DNA of 14,712 nucleotides, taken from positions 1 through 14,712 of the forward strand of contig CAITOD010000478.1 of NCBI GenBank assembly GCA_903893935.1, read 5' to 3'. This document shows positions 1-8,209 of this stretch, piece after piece; within the stretch, counting starts at the first letter, position 1, and the number at the start of each line of letters is the position of its first letter. The notes under the pieces are model-generated. The model saw only the letters and a list, made by a program, of their open reading frames with translations. It was not told the DNA's origin and made no database searches. The DNA is from an uncultured Sphingomonadales bacterium. GTDB lineage: Bacteria; Pseudomonadota; Alphaproteobacteria; Sphingomonadales; Sphingomonadaceae. Both the position numbers and the translations under genes were made by a program.

Positions 1-1
1 C

Positions 2-592
2 GCCAGCGGCCCCGCCGTCACCGGGGGCGAAGCCGAGGCCGATTGCGTGGCGCTGGTCGGCGCGGTCCGCGGCCAGGTGAAAATCCCCTTGGCGGTCAAG
101 CTGCACCCCCATTTCTCGGCATTCGGCGCGATGGCGCGCTATCTGGCCAATGCCGGCGCGGACGGTCTGGTGCTGTTCAACCGGCTCTACCAACCCGACA
201 TCGACCTGGTCCGGCTGGGCTGGAAGAACGATCTGGCGCTGAGCAGTGCCGGCGAAATCCGGCTCGGCCTGTTGTGGCTGGCGGAATTGTCGGGCCGGCT
301 GGGTCCGGTCTCGCTGGCCGCCGGCACCGGGGTCGAGAGCGCCGACGAGGTGATCAAATATCTGCTGGCCGGCGCGGACGTGGTGATGACCACCAGTGCG
401 CCGCTGCGCCACGGCCCCGCTTGCGTCAAGACCATGCTCGATTACCTGTCGACCTGGTTGAAAATGCGCGGGTTTTCTTGCGCTTCGGACATCCGGGGGC
501 TTCTGCGGCGCCCGGACACCGGGGCAGAGGCGCGCGAGCGCGACGATTATATCCAGGCCCTGATGACCTACCGCGCCGCCGTGCGCAGCTAG
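2..592 (+). CDS. Dihydroorotate dehydrogenase-like flavoprotein, 3' part
   Basis: The reading frame is open from base 2 and runs off the left edge, so the N-terminus is missing; about 196 residues remain, ending at TAG 590-592. The visible part is the C-terminal half of an FMN-type TIM barrel: KIPLAVKLHPHFS, then NAGADGLVLFNRLYQPDIDL, then a late-barrel glycine-rich segment AAGTGVESADEVIKYLLAGAD and VMTTSAPLRHGP, followed by a tail with DDYIQALMTYR. This pattern fits the dihydroorotate-dehydrogenase-like proteins that often sit beside NifJ-type pyruvate:ferredoxin/flavodoxin oxidoreductase genes (family knowledge; any nifJ would lie outside this window). It is probably not the PyrD of pyrimidine synthesis, because its neighbours belong to serine, pyruvate and acetate metabolism. 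It is followed after 72 bp by the serine dehydratase gene, likely in the same transcript. The GTG at 47 is an internal codon, not the start. Confidence 0.8.
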   Translation, partial: ASGPAVTGGEAEADCVALVGAVRGQVKIPLAVKLHPHFSAFGAMARYLANAGADGLVLFNRLYQPDIDLVRLGWKNDLALSSAGEIRLGLLWLAELSGRLGPVSLAAGTGVESADEVIKYLLAGADVVMTTSAPLRHGPACVKTMLDYLSTWLKMRGFSCASDIRGLLRRPDTGAEARERDDYIQALMTYRAAVRS

Positions 593-664
593 GCCAAGCC
601 ACCCTCACCGACGAACTATGGCGCGGCCCCAACCGGCCGCTGACGACCTGTGGAGTTTTTTATC

Positions 665-2050
665 ATGGCCAACAGCACATTCGAAATCTTCAAGGTCGGC
701 GTCGGACCATCGAGTTCGCACACCGTCGGGCCGATGGTCGCCGGTGCGCTGTTCGCGCATCTGCTCGAAGAAAAGCAGGTCATGGACAAGGTCGCGCGGG
801 TATCCTGCGAGCTTTACGGCTCGCTGGCCCTGACTGGGCTCGGCCATGGCACCGATCGCGCGATCCTGCTCGGGCTGATGGGCAAGAAGCCCGATACTGT
901 CGATCCCGAAGCGATTGCCGGGCTGGTCGCGCAAGTGCGTAGCGACAAGTCGCTGCCGCTGCTCGGCACGCACAAGGTGGTGTTCAACGAACCGACCGAC
1001 CTGGTATTCCTCAAGGGCCAGACGCTGCCCGGCGCCTCCTGCGGGATCAGCATGAAGGCCTATGACGCCGACGGCAAGGTGCTGGTCGCCCAGATCTATT
1101 TCTCGATCGGCGGCGGTTTCGTCGTCACCCAGGAGGAACTGGCGGGCAAGGCGCTCGCCACCCAGAAGGCGCCCGCGAAATACGACTTCATCTCGGCGGA
1201 CCAGCTGCTCAAGATGGCCAAGAAGGAAAAGCTGACCATCGCCGAAATCCAGATGGCCAATGAATTGTGCTGGCGCTCGGCCGACGAGATCACCGATGGG
1301 CTGCGCCTCATCATCAAGACCATGGACGATGCCATCACCGCCGGCACCGCGCATGGCGGCGTGCTGCCGGGCGGTCTCAACCTGCCGCGCCGCGCGCCCG
1401 GCATGTACCAGGAACTGACCGCGCGGGGTGAGGATTCATCGGGCGATCCTTTCGCCATTCTCGACTGGATCAGCTTCTACGCCATCGCTGTCGGCGAAGA
1501 GAACGCTGCTGGCGGACGCTCGGTGACCGCGCCGACACTGGGTTCGGCCGGCGTGATCCCCTCGGTTATCCGCACTTACGAGAAATTCGGCAAGAACCCC
1601 GGCGAGCAAAGCGCCTTTACCTTCCTGCTGACCGCTGCCGCAATCGGCTCGCTGTTCAAGCGCAATGCCACCTTTGCGGCTGCCGATGGCGGTTGCCAGG
1701 CCGAAATCGGTTCGGCCGCAGCGATGGCGGCGGCCGGTTATACCGCCGCGCTGGGGGCGTCGCCCGAACAGGTCGCGCTGGCGGCGGAAATTTCGATGGA
1801 GCACATGCTGGGGCTGACCTGCGATCCGATCAAGGGGCTGGTGCAGATCCCCTGCATCGAGCGCACCGCGATGGGCGCGGTGCATGCGATCAACGCCTCG
1901 CGCCTCGCCATGGACAGCCTGGCCCCGCACTTCGTCTCGCTGGACCGCGTGATCGATACGATGAAGCGCACCGGGCAGGACATGAGCACCAAATACCGGG
2001 AGACCTCGCTGGGCGGCCTCGCGCTCGATTTCCACCTGCCCAAGTGCTGA
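665..2050 (+). CDS. sdaA: L-serine dehydratase (L-serine ammonia-lyase), Fe-S dependent, single-chain
   Basis: Converts L-serine to pyruvate and ammonia in the cytoplasm using a [4Fe-4S] cluster. The 461-residue protein has the N-terminal signature GPSSSHTVGPM (about residues 14-24) of the beta domain and the alpha domain with three cluster cysteines: Cys344 in GGCQAEIGSA, Cys386 in GLTCDPIKG and Cys397 in QIPCIERTA. The last residue is also Cys (Cys461); in the Legionella enzyme the C-terminal Cys inserts into the active site and ligates the cluster, so this tail is probably functional. The ATG at 665 is preferred over the in-frame GTG at 650 because TGGAG (651-655) makes a ribosome site for it and family members start close to this point. 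It is complete and uninterrupted. It lies 39 bp upstream of an AAE-type antiporter gene, which suggests coupling of serine catabolism to an amino-acid or carboxylate exchanger. Confidence 0.95.
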   Translation: MANSTFEIFKVGVGPSSSHTVGPMVAGALFAHLLEEKQVMDKVARVSCELYGSLALTGLGHGTDRAILLGLMGKKPDTVDPEAIAGLVAQVRSDKSLPLLGTHKVVFNEPTDLVFLKGQTLPGASCGISMKAYDADGKVLVAQIYFSIGGGFVVTQEELAGKALATQKAPAKYDFISADQLLKMAKKEKLTIAEIQMANELCWRSADEITDGLRLIIKTMDDAITAGTAHGGVLPGGLNLPRRAPGMYQELTARGEDSSGDPFAILDWISFYAIAVGEENAAGGRSVTAPTLGSAGVIPSVIRTYEKFGKNPGEQSAFTFLLTAAAIGSLFKRNATFAAADGGCQAEIGSAAAMAAAGYTAALGASPEQVALAAEISMEHMLGLTCDPIKGLVQIPCIERTAMGAVHAINASRLAMDSLAPHFVSLDRVIDTMKRTGQDMSTKYRETSLGGLALDFHLPKC

Positions 2051-2089
2051 GCGCCTGAACCCCGAACCCTTCCATAAGGCACCCGTCCC

Positions 2090-3769
2090 ATGATGTTTCT
2101 GCATTCACTGTTCCAGCAAAGCCCGCAGGCGGCATTGTTCCTGGCGCTTGGCCTTGGCTATGTCGTCGGCAATATCAAAATCGGGCAATTCCAGCTGGGC
2201 GGCACGGCCGGGACATTGCTGGCGGCGTTGCTGATCAGCCAGGTCGGGGTCACCATCGGCTCCGACCTGGAAGCGGTGATGTTCTCCTTGTTCATCTATA
2301 CCGTCGGCTACATCAGTGGACCCCAATTCTTCAATTCGCTTAACAAGTCAGCGTTGAAGGAGATTTGCATGGCGCTGTTCCTGTCAGCAGTTGCGCTGGC
2401 CACGGTGTTGATCCTGACTAGGATGTTCCATCTCGACAAGGGTACCGCAGCCGGGTTGGCGGCGGGGGGCTTGACCCAGTCCTCGATCATCGGCACCGCC
2501 GATGACTCGATCGGGCGCCTCGCATTGCCCGCAGCGCAACTGGCCACGCTGCAGACCAATGTCGCGGTGGGTTATGCCGCGACCTATATCTTCGGCGTCA
2601 TCGGCCCGATCCTGATTTGCATCTTCATCATGCCCAAGCTGCTGGGTGTGACGCTGCGCGGTGAAGCCTTGCGCGCCGAGGCCAAATTGGGTGCGGGTAC
2701 CGTGCTGGAAAGCGGCCAGCGGTCGGCTTTTTCGCCAATGACGGGCAGGACATTCCGCGTCGATGCGGCAGCGGGCAAGACCATCGCCATGGTCGAAGGC
2801 CAGGTCAACGGCGGGGCGGCAATCGAATCGGTGCAGCGCGCTGGCAAGCCGTTGGCGCTGGCATCCACGCTCAGCCTGGCCGCCGGCGACGAGGTCGAGA
2901 TCATCGGCTATCGCGCCGACGTGGTCGCGGCCGGCGCCTTTACCGGCCCCGAGACCGACGCGCTGAAGGACAGTGCGTTGATCGTCGAATCGCGCGATAT
3001 CGTGTTCACCCGCAAGGGCGGCAACGGGCTGACCCTGGCCAAGCTGCGCGAGGCGCTGGGAACGGCGGCGCGGCACGGCGTCTACACCGCCGGGATTACC
3101 CGTATGGAACTGGCTGTGCCGGTGCTGCCGGGCACGGTCCTCCAGCATGGCGACGTCATCCGCCTTTACGGCACCCCCAAGGAAGTAAGCAGCGTCGCCG
3201 GGAAGATCGGCTACGAGATCGTCCCCAATAACATGACCGACATGGTCTATCTCGGCTTCGGGATCCTTGCCGGCATCCTCATCGGCCTGATCGTCGTCCC
3301 GATCGGCGTGCCCCTGTCGCTGGGCGCGGGCGGCGGCGTGCTGATTTCCGGGCTGATCTTTGGCTGGGCGCGGGCAAAACACCCGACCTTCGGCGCGCTG
3401 CCTTCCGCATCGGCGCAGATCATGCGCGATATCGGCCTGTCCGCCTTCATTGCGGTCGTCGGGCTCCAGTCCGGCAAGGCGGCGCTGCAGACCATCGCCC
3501 ATAATGGCCTGGAACTGCTGGGGCTGGGCGCGATCATCTGCCTGGTGCCGCTCGCGCTGACCTACCTGTTCGGGCGCTACGTGCTGCGCTACGATAACGG
3601 GCTGGTGTTTGCCTCGGCGCTAGCCGGCTCGCGCAGCGCCGATCCGACCTTCGGCATGCTGCTGCAAAAGAGCGACAGCAGCGTGCCGACGCTGCCTTAC
3701 GCCATCACCTATTCAATCGCGCAGGTCACGCTGACCCTGCTCGGCCCGCTCATCATCGCATTGGGTTGA
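2090..3769 (+). CDS. Aspartate:alanine exchanger (AAE/AspT) family antiporter
   Basis: Inner-membrane secondary transporter of 559 residues, the usual size for the family. The layout is a block of hydrophobic helices (about residues 8-190), a cytoplasmic region with two TrkA-C/RCK-C-like domains (about 210-290 and 297-385; note the GDEVEIIGY and HGDVIRLYG strands), then a second helical block (about 385-559) carrying the family's ASALAGSRSADPTFGM motif. Characterised relatives exchange aspartate for alanine (AspT) or export succinate (SucE). The substrate here cannot be read from sequence; the adjacent serine dehydratase makes serine, alanine or a dicarboxylate reasonable guesses. Two adjacent ATGs (2090 and 2093) are possible starts, with a weak TAAGG about 10 bases upstream. 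The stop codon lies 5 bases before the ATG of the next gene, so co-expression is very likely. Confidence 0.88.
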   Translation: MMFLHSLFQQSPQAALFLALGLGYVVGNIKIGQFQLGGTAGTLLAALLISQVGVTIGSDLEAVMFSLFIYTVGYISGPQFFNSLNKSALKEICMALFLSAVALATVLILTRMFHLDKGTAAGLAAGGLTQSSIIGTADDSIGRLALPAAQLATLQTNVAVGYAATYIFGVIGPILICIFIMPKLLGVTLRGEALRAEAKLGAGTVLESGQRSAFSPMTGRTFRVDAAAGKTIAMVEGQVNGGAAIESVQRAGKPLALASTLSLAAGDEVEIIGYRADVVAAGAFTGPETDALKDSALIVESRDIVFTRKGGNGLTLAKLREALGTAARHGVYTAGITRMELAVPVLPGTVLQHGDVIRLYGTPKEVSSVAGKIGYEIVPNNMTDMVYLGFGILAGILIGLIVVPIGVPLSLGAGGGVLISGLIFGWARAKHPTFGALPSASAQIMRDIGLSAFIAVVGLQSGKAALQTIAHNGLELLGLGAIICLVPLALTYLFGRYVLRYDNGLVFASALAGSRSADPTFGMLLQKSDSSVPTLPYAITYSIAQVTLTLLGPLIIALG

Positions 3770-3774
3770 CCGAC

Positions 3775-4749
3775 ATGCAAAACCGCCTTCGTGCGATCCT
3801 CTGCTTCATCGGCGCTTGCGCGCCAACCGCGGTGATTGCCCAGACCGTCCCCCAGACCGGAGACGCCGCCGTCCAGAGCCAATGGTTCACCGGCTCGCTG
3901 GAAGCGCCGTCGCCCGCGCTGGGCAAGGCAGGACTGTTTTCAATCGAGCCCTACATCATCGACAGCCAGGGCGACGGCGCCTATGATGGCAGCGGCAGGC
4001 ATCATCCTGTCGCCGCCAATGCCAACCAGCTGCAATCCGAAACCTCGGTAAAATATGCGCTGACCAACCGGCTCACGGTGCAACTGCTGCCTTCGTTCAC
4101 GCACACCTGGCAGGGCGGCGCCACGTCTACCGGCGTTGGCGATCTGCCCGTCGAACTCGAATATCGCTTCAACAACGAAAACGACCGGACCGGCTTTCCG
4201 TCGTTTACCGCCTCGCTCGGAGTCCACTTGCCCACCGGTGCCTATAATCATCTCCACGCCGCGATCGACGGCTATGGCACCGGCGCCTATACCTTGAAGG
4301 AAGGACTGCTGGCGCAGTCGCTGTTCGACACCAGGGGCGGCCATCCGGTTCGTTTGCGCTTCTATGGCGCTGTTTTCGAGGCATTGGGCAACGTTTCCAT
4401 TCGCGATATCAGCACTTACGGCACGGCGGCGGGCTTCCGTGGGCGCGCAGCACCGGGTTTTTCGGGGGAATTCGGGCTGGGCGCTGGCTATGCCTTCGAC
4501 CAGCGCTGGGTGTTCGCCTTCGACGTGCTGGAAAACCTCGCTAATGCCACCCGCGTCTCGGGCGTCGATGGCGCGGGCCTGCCGGTGTTCGTGGCGGGCA
4601 CATCCAGCCGCAGCACGGCGCTGGCGCCGGCGATCGAGTACAACTGGTCCAGCCGCTTCGGGATCATCGCCGGGGTCGCATTCACCGTCGCCGGCCGCAA
4701 CACCGCGTCCTACTATGCCCCGCAGATAGCGCTGAGTACTTCGTTTTGA
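3775..4749 (+). CDS. Outer-membrane beta-barrel protein, MetA-pathway/phenol-degradation transporter type
   Basis: About 324 residues. The N-terminus is a classical Sec signal peptide: basic MQNRLRAIL, a hydrophobic stretch and a likely cleavage after TAVIAQ. The rest consists of alternating amphipathic strands with GVGDLPVELEYRF, a hallmark of the Phenol_MetA_deg-like porin family, and a C-terminal Phe (ALSTSF), as usual for barrels assembled by BamA. It is probably an outer-membrane channel; its substrate is unknown, and the operon suggests a small acid or amino acid. An alternative TTG start at 3766 overlaps the antiporter stop and would add three residues; the ATG at 3775 gives the cleaner signal peptide, but neither has a good ribosome site. 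The gene ends in a TTGA overlap with acetate kinase. The family assignment is moderate; the outer-membrane location is well supported. Confidence 0.75.
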   Translation: MQNRLRAILCFIGACAPTAVIAQTVPQTGDAAVQSQWFTGSLEAPSPALGKAGLFSIEPYIIDSQGDGAYDGSGRHHPVAANANQLQSETSVKYALTNRLTVQLLPSFTHTWQGGATSTGVGDLPVELEYRFNNENDRTGFPSFTASLGVHLPTGAYNHLHAAIDGYGTGAYTLKEGLLAQSLFDTRGGHPVRLRFYGAVFEALGNVSIRDISTYGTAAGFRGRAAPGFSGEFGLGAGYAFDQRWVFAFDVLENLANATRVSGVDGAGLPVFVAGTSSRSTALAPAIEYNWSSRFGIIAGVAFTVAGRNTASYYAPQIALSTSF

Positions 4750-5882
4750 CGCAGCCTGTCCTGACCTTCAACACCGGGTCCTCGTCACTCAAATTCGGTC
4801 TGTACCAGGTGGGCGGGGGCGAGCCCGAGGCGCTCGTGTCCGGCGAGATAGAAACCATGGGCGACGGCCAGTGCCGGCTGCGCGTGAGCGATGCCGCGGG
4901 CGCCAGCCTGATCGACGAAACGACTGTCATGAGCGATCCGTCGCAGGGAGTCTCCCGGCTCGCAGCGGTTTTCGAGCATGCGAAAGCGCCGGCGCCCGCT
5001 GCCATCGGCCACCGCATCGTCCATGGCGGCCCGACGCTGCATCGCCACTGCCTGATCGATGACGCAGTCCTGCACACGCTGGATGCAGCGGTGGATTTTG
5101 CGCCGCTGCACCTCCCGCCAGCACTGGCCGTGGTCCGCTATGCCCTTCAGCATTTTCCCGGATTGCCGCAAGTCGCCTGCCTCGACACCGCGTTTCACGC
5201 CGACATGCCGGAAACGGCCAGCACGCTGCCGCTGCCCGCGGAACTGCGCCGCGCCGGTATCCAGCGCTATGGATTTCATGGATTGTCCTGTGAATCGATC
5301 GTGCAACAGCTCGGCAGCGACCTCCCCGACCGCCTGGTCATCGCCCATCTCGGCAATGGCGCCAGCATCACGGCAGTCAAGGCGGGGCGTTCGATCGATA
5401 CCAGCATGGGCCTGACGCCATCGGGCGGGGTGATCATGGGTACGCGGACCGGCGACATCGATCCGGGCGTCCTGCTCTACCTGATGCGCGTAAAGCACCT
5501 CGATGCCGCCGCGCTGGAAGACATCATCGACCACCGCTCCGGATTGTTGGGCCTGTCCGGGCTCAGCGGCGACATGCGGCAGCTCGACGCGAGCACCGTA
5601 CCCGGCGCCCGACTGGCGCTTGAGATGTTCCGGGTTTCGGTGGCCAAGCAGGTCGCCGGAATGGCCGTCGCGCTGGGCGGCATCGACAGGCTGGTGTTTA
5701 CCGGCGGGATAGGCGAGAACGATGCGGGCACGCGCGCAGGCGTTTGCGCCCGACTGGCATGCATGGGCGAGATCGCGGTGGAGGTCCTCCCATCGCAGGA
5801 GGATGACGAGATCTCGCGGCACACCGCAAAGCTTTGCGCCGCGACTACAGGATCGGGAAGCGCCGAAACAGGGCGAGCTTGA
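4746..5882 (+). CDS. ackA: Acetate kinase (short form)
   Basis: Transfers phosphate between acetyl phosphate and ADP, giving acetate and ATP, in the cytoplasm. The 378-residue sequence shows the ASKHA-kinase signatures in order: FNTGSSSLKF (residues 8-17, Asn9), GHRIVHGG with the catalytic Arg, APLHLPP, LDTAFHADMP with the catalytic Asp, RYGFHGLS, IAHLGNGAS, MGTRTGDIDPG and FTGGIGEND, then PSQEDDEISRH with the late Glu. The start is TTG 4746, overlapping the upstream stop as TTGA; the next in-frame ATG would remove the N-terminal motif. Compared with the usual ~395-400 residues, the segment between ARLACMG and EIAVEVLPS is shorter by roughly 20 residues, where relatives carry an ISxxxSR-containing loop. 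Propionate kinase is an alternative substrate call. The last 38 bp overlap the convergent ATPase gene. Confidence 0.93.
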   Translation: MTQPVLTFNTGSSSLKFGLYQVGGGEPEALVSGEIETMGDGQCRLRVSDAAGASLIDETTVMSDPSQGVSRLAAVFEHAKAPAPAAIGHRIVHGGPTLHRHCLIDDAVLHTLDAAVDFAPLHLPPALAVVRYALQHFPGLPQVACLDTAFHADMPETASTLPLPAELRRAGIQRYGFHGLSCESIVQQLGSDLPDRLVIAHLGNGASITAVKAGRSIDTSMGLTPSGGVIMGTRTGDIDPGVLLYLMRVKHLDAAALEDIIDHRSGLLGLSGLSGDMRQLDASTVPGARLALEMFRVSVAKQVAGMAVALGGIDRLVFTGGIGENDAGTRAGVCARLACMGEIAVEVLPSQEDDEISRHTAKLCAATTGSGSAETGRA

Positions 5883-8178
5883 CGCTGTCCAGCACCAGCG
5901 CCAACACCACCGCGCCGCCAAGAACCGCGATCAGTGTCATCGCCGGCAATGGCACCATCAGGATTCCCCGGCCCGCCAGGGTGCTGAACACTGCGATTTC
6001 CAGGAACGAGCCGACCAGCAGCAGCGGCGCCGGGCGCGAGGCCCACAAGCGCCGCCGCTCGCGCGACACGTAAAAGATGGCCTGGCCACTATAGACCATG
6101 GTGATCACCGTCAGCGTCTGCAATGCGGGCATGGCGAGGTGCAGGGCATAATGGCCGATCGCCATGCTGGCGGTACAGAACAGCAGATCGCATGCCCCCA
6201 GCGCAATGCCGACAAACGTCAGATTGCCCAGGCGCCAGACATTGGGCGACGGCGACGGGCGAACATTGTCGGTCGCCGAGCTCAGCGCGAAAAAATCACC
6301 GCCGGCCATCAGCATCACCATCAGCAGCGGGGTCAGCACCGCGTGCCCGGACATGATCAATCCGGCCAGCAACATCAGCACCTGTGCCGTCTTATGGACC
6401 AGAGACCGCAAGGTGAAAGTGAGGATGCGCTGGAAAGTCGCCCGGCCTTCCTCGACCACCGCCACCACGCCCGCCAACCCCGCGTCGGTCAGCACGATCC
6501 CCGCCGCCGATTTGGCGACATCGGTGGCGGTGGATACGGCGATGCCCAATTGCGCCTGCCGCAGCGCTGGCGCGTCATTGGCGCCATCGCCGCACATGCC
6601 GACGATGTGTCCCGCGCCTTGTAGTGCCTGGACCAGCGCGAACTTGTCTTCGGGCAGGACGCCGGCAAAGACCGCGTAATCCTTGGCCTCGGTTTCGCGG
6701 GTTATCGTTTTGGCAGGGCTGGTCGGACCATCGATGCCTACCGCGTCGGCCACGACGCGAGCGGTGACGGCGGCATCGCCGGTTACCATCACGACGCGCA
6801 CGCCCAATGTCTTCAGCCGGGCCACCAGCCCCGCTGAATCCGGGCGCGGCGGGTCGCTCATGGCGATGGCACCCGCTATCCGCAACGGTCGGGCGGCTCC
6901 GCAGGCTACGACCAGCACGCGGTAACCCTTGGCTTGCAGCGCCTCGACCATGGCCTCGGCTTCAGGCGACGGTTCGGCAACAGCGGACACAACCGCCAGC
7001 GCGCCCTTGACGATCTGGACGCGCTGGCCATGGGCTCCGGTCGCGGTCGCGCTGGACATCTTCTTCGCCGGATCGAAGGGGGTGAACTCGCCCTGCTTCC
7101 ACCCTTGCGGATTGTCCGAACCAGCCGCAACGCGGATCGCTGCATCCAACGGATCGGCCCCGCCATCGGCGCTGGCCAAAGCCGCCATCGCCAGCACATC
7201 CGCCTTGGCATATCCACTGAACAGCTGGATCGCCGCGACGCTCAACGCATTGCGGGTCAGCGTGCCGGTCTTGTCACAGCACAACACATCCATGCCGGCG
7301 GCCTCGTCGAGCGCGGTCAGCCGCGTCGGCAGCACCCCGCGCCGCGCCACCGCCCGCGCACCGACCGTGGCCGCCAGCGTGAACATCGAAGGCAGCGCCA
7401 CCGGGATCGATGCCAGCAGGGCGACGAGCACCAGCGGCACCACCTGCCCCAACGGCATGCGCAGGATCGCCGCATAGCCGACCAGCAGCAGCGTGACCCC
7501 GCCGTTGAAGATCGCCAGATTGCGCACGACACGAAAGATCGCCTTCTGCTGAGTGCTTTCGACATGCGCGGTGCGGATCAGCTCGGCACTGCGTCCAAAT
7601 TTGGTTTTCGCGCCGATCGCGGTCACTGTGGCGACGGCTTCGCCGCGCTGGATCAGCGCCCCGGCAAAGGTCGCAAAACCTGGCCCCGCCTCGGCCGGCA
7701 CCGATTCCCCGGTCAGCATCGACTGGTCGACCAGCACCGCACCGCCAATCAGCCGCACGTCAGCCGGAACCACCGCGCCCAGCGACAGCTTGACGACGTC
7801 GCCCAACACCAGTTCGGGCGCGGTCAGCGTGTGCCATGCGCCATCCCGCCGCACCGAGGCCGAAACCGCCAGCCGTGACTTCAGCGCATCCAGCGTCGCC
7901 TGCGCCCGGCCTTCCTGGAAGAAGGCCAGCGCGGCATTGAACACCAGCAGCACCGCAATCGCCCCTGCCTCAAGATACTCGCGCAAGCCCAATTGCAACA
8001 CGATGGTCGCCTCCAGCATCCACGGCACTGGAGCCCAGAATTTGGCCAGCGCCCGGACGATCGGGTGCTGGCTGTCCTGCGGAACCGCGTTGGCGCCATC
8101 CGCCGCCAGCCGGAGCTGCGCCTCGGCGCTCGACAGGCCGGCATCATCGGGGATTGCGGCGCCGGCGGATGCAGGCAT
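5845..8178 (-). CDS. P-type (IIIA, PMA-like) plasma-membrane proton-efflux ATPase
   Basis: A 777-residue inner-membrane cation pump. Motifs in order: actuator-domain MLTGESVPAE (about 154-163), IPVALP in M4 (about 258-263), the phosphorylation site CDKTGTLT with Asp302, the nucleotide-site VKGA (about 390), the hinge MVTGDA (about 464) and GDGANDAPALR (about 530-540). The segment LMAGGDFFALSSATDNVRPS (about 624-643) resembles bacterial members of the proton-pumping PMA group, with an Asp in M6 as in the plant and fungal pumps. There are no heavy-metal CXXC domains, so a copper or zinc pump is unlikely. The start ATG has an excellent AAGGAG (plus-strand 8185-8190) six bases upstream. It follows the ABC permease by 31 bp and is the last gene of that operon, which is an unusual partner. 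Proton is the best substrate guess; Ca2+ or Mg2+ transport is less likely. Confidence 0.9.
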   Translation of the reverse strand: MPASAGAAIPDDAGLSSAEAQLRLAADGANAVPQDSQHPIVRALAKFWAPVPWMLEATIVLQLGLREYLEAGAIAVLLVFNAALAFFQEGRAQATLDALKSRLAVSASVRRDGAWHTLTAPELVLGDVVKLSLGAVVPADVRLIGGAVLVDQSMLTGESVPAEAGPGFATFAGALIQRGEAVATVTAIGAKTKFGRSAELIRTAHVESTQQKAIFRVVRNLAIFNGGVTLLLVGYAAILRMPLGQVVPLVLVALLASIPVALPSMFTLAATVGARAVARRGVLPTRLTALDEAAGMDVLCCDKTGTLTRNALSVAAIQLFSGYAKADVLAMAALASADGGADPLDAAIRVAAGSDNPQGWKQGEFTPFDPAKKMSSATATGAHGQRVQIVKGALAVVSAVAEPSPEAEAMVEALQAKGYRVLVVACGAARPLRIAGAIAMSDPPRPDSAGLVARLKTLGVRVVMVTGDAAVTARVVADAVGIDGPTSPAKTITRETEAKDYAVFAGVLPEDKFALVQALQGAGHIVGMCGDGANDAPALRQAQLGIAVSTATDVAKSAAGIVLTDAGLAGVVAVVEEGRATFQRILTFTLRSLVHKTAQVLMLLAGLIMSGHAVLTPLLMVMLMAGGDFFALSSATDNVRPSPSPNVWRLGNLTFVGIALGACDLLFCTASMAIGHYALHLAMPALQTLTVITMVYSGQAIFYVSRERRRLWASRPAPLLLVGSFLEIAVFSTLAGRGILMVPLPAMTLIAVLGGAVVLALVLDSVKLALFRRFPIL

Positions 8179-8209
8179 TTCAGGCTCCTTGGAGTCCCGC
8201 GGCGGCGGA

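Noticed and set aside
2..592. Biosynthetic dihydroorotate dehydrogenase (PyrD)
   Set aside because: The late-barrel motifs (VLFNRLYQPDIDL, TSAPLRHGP) and the neighbours fit the NifJ-associated DHOD-like group rather than pyrimidine synthesis.
43..942. Long 299-codon plus-strand frame across the first two genes
   Set aside because: It crosses the end of the DHOD-like gene and the start of sdaA in another frame and has an Arg/Gly-rich composition typical of a GC-rich shadow frame.
2384..3502. Long minus-strand frame opposite the antiporter (372 codons)
   Set aside because: Composition is Gln/Arg/Gly-rich with no motifs; the opposite strand encodes a clear transporter with family motifs.
4785..5921. 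378-codon minus-strand frame opposite acetate kinase
   Set aside because: Antisense shadow; acetate kinase motifs are unambiguous on the plus strand.
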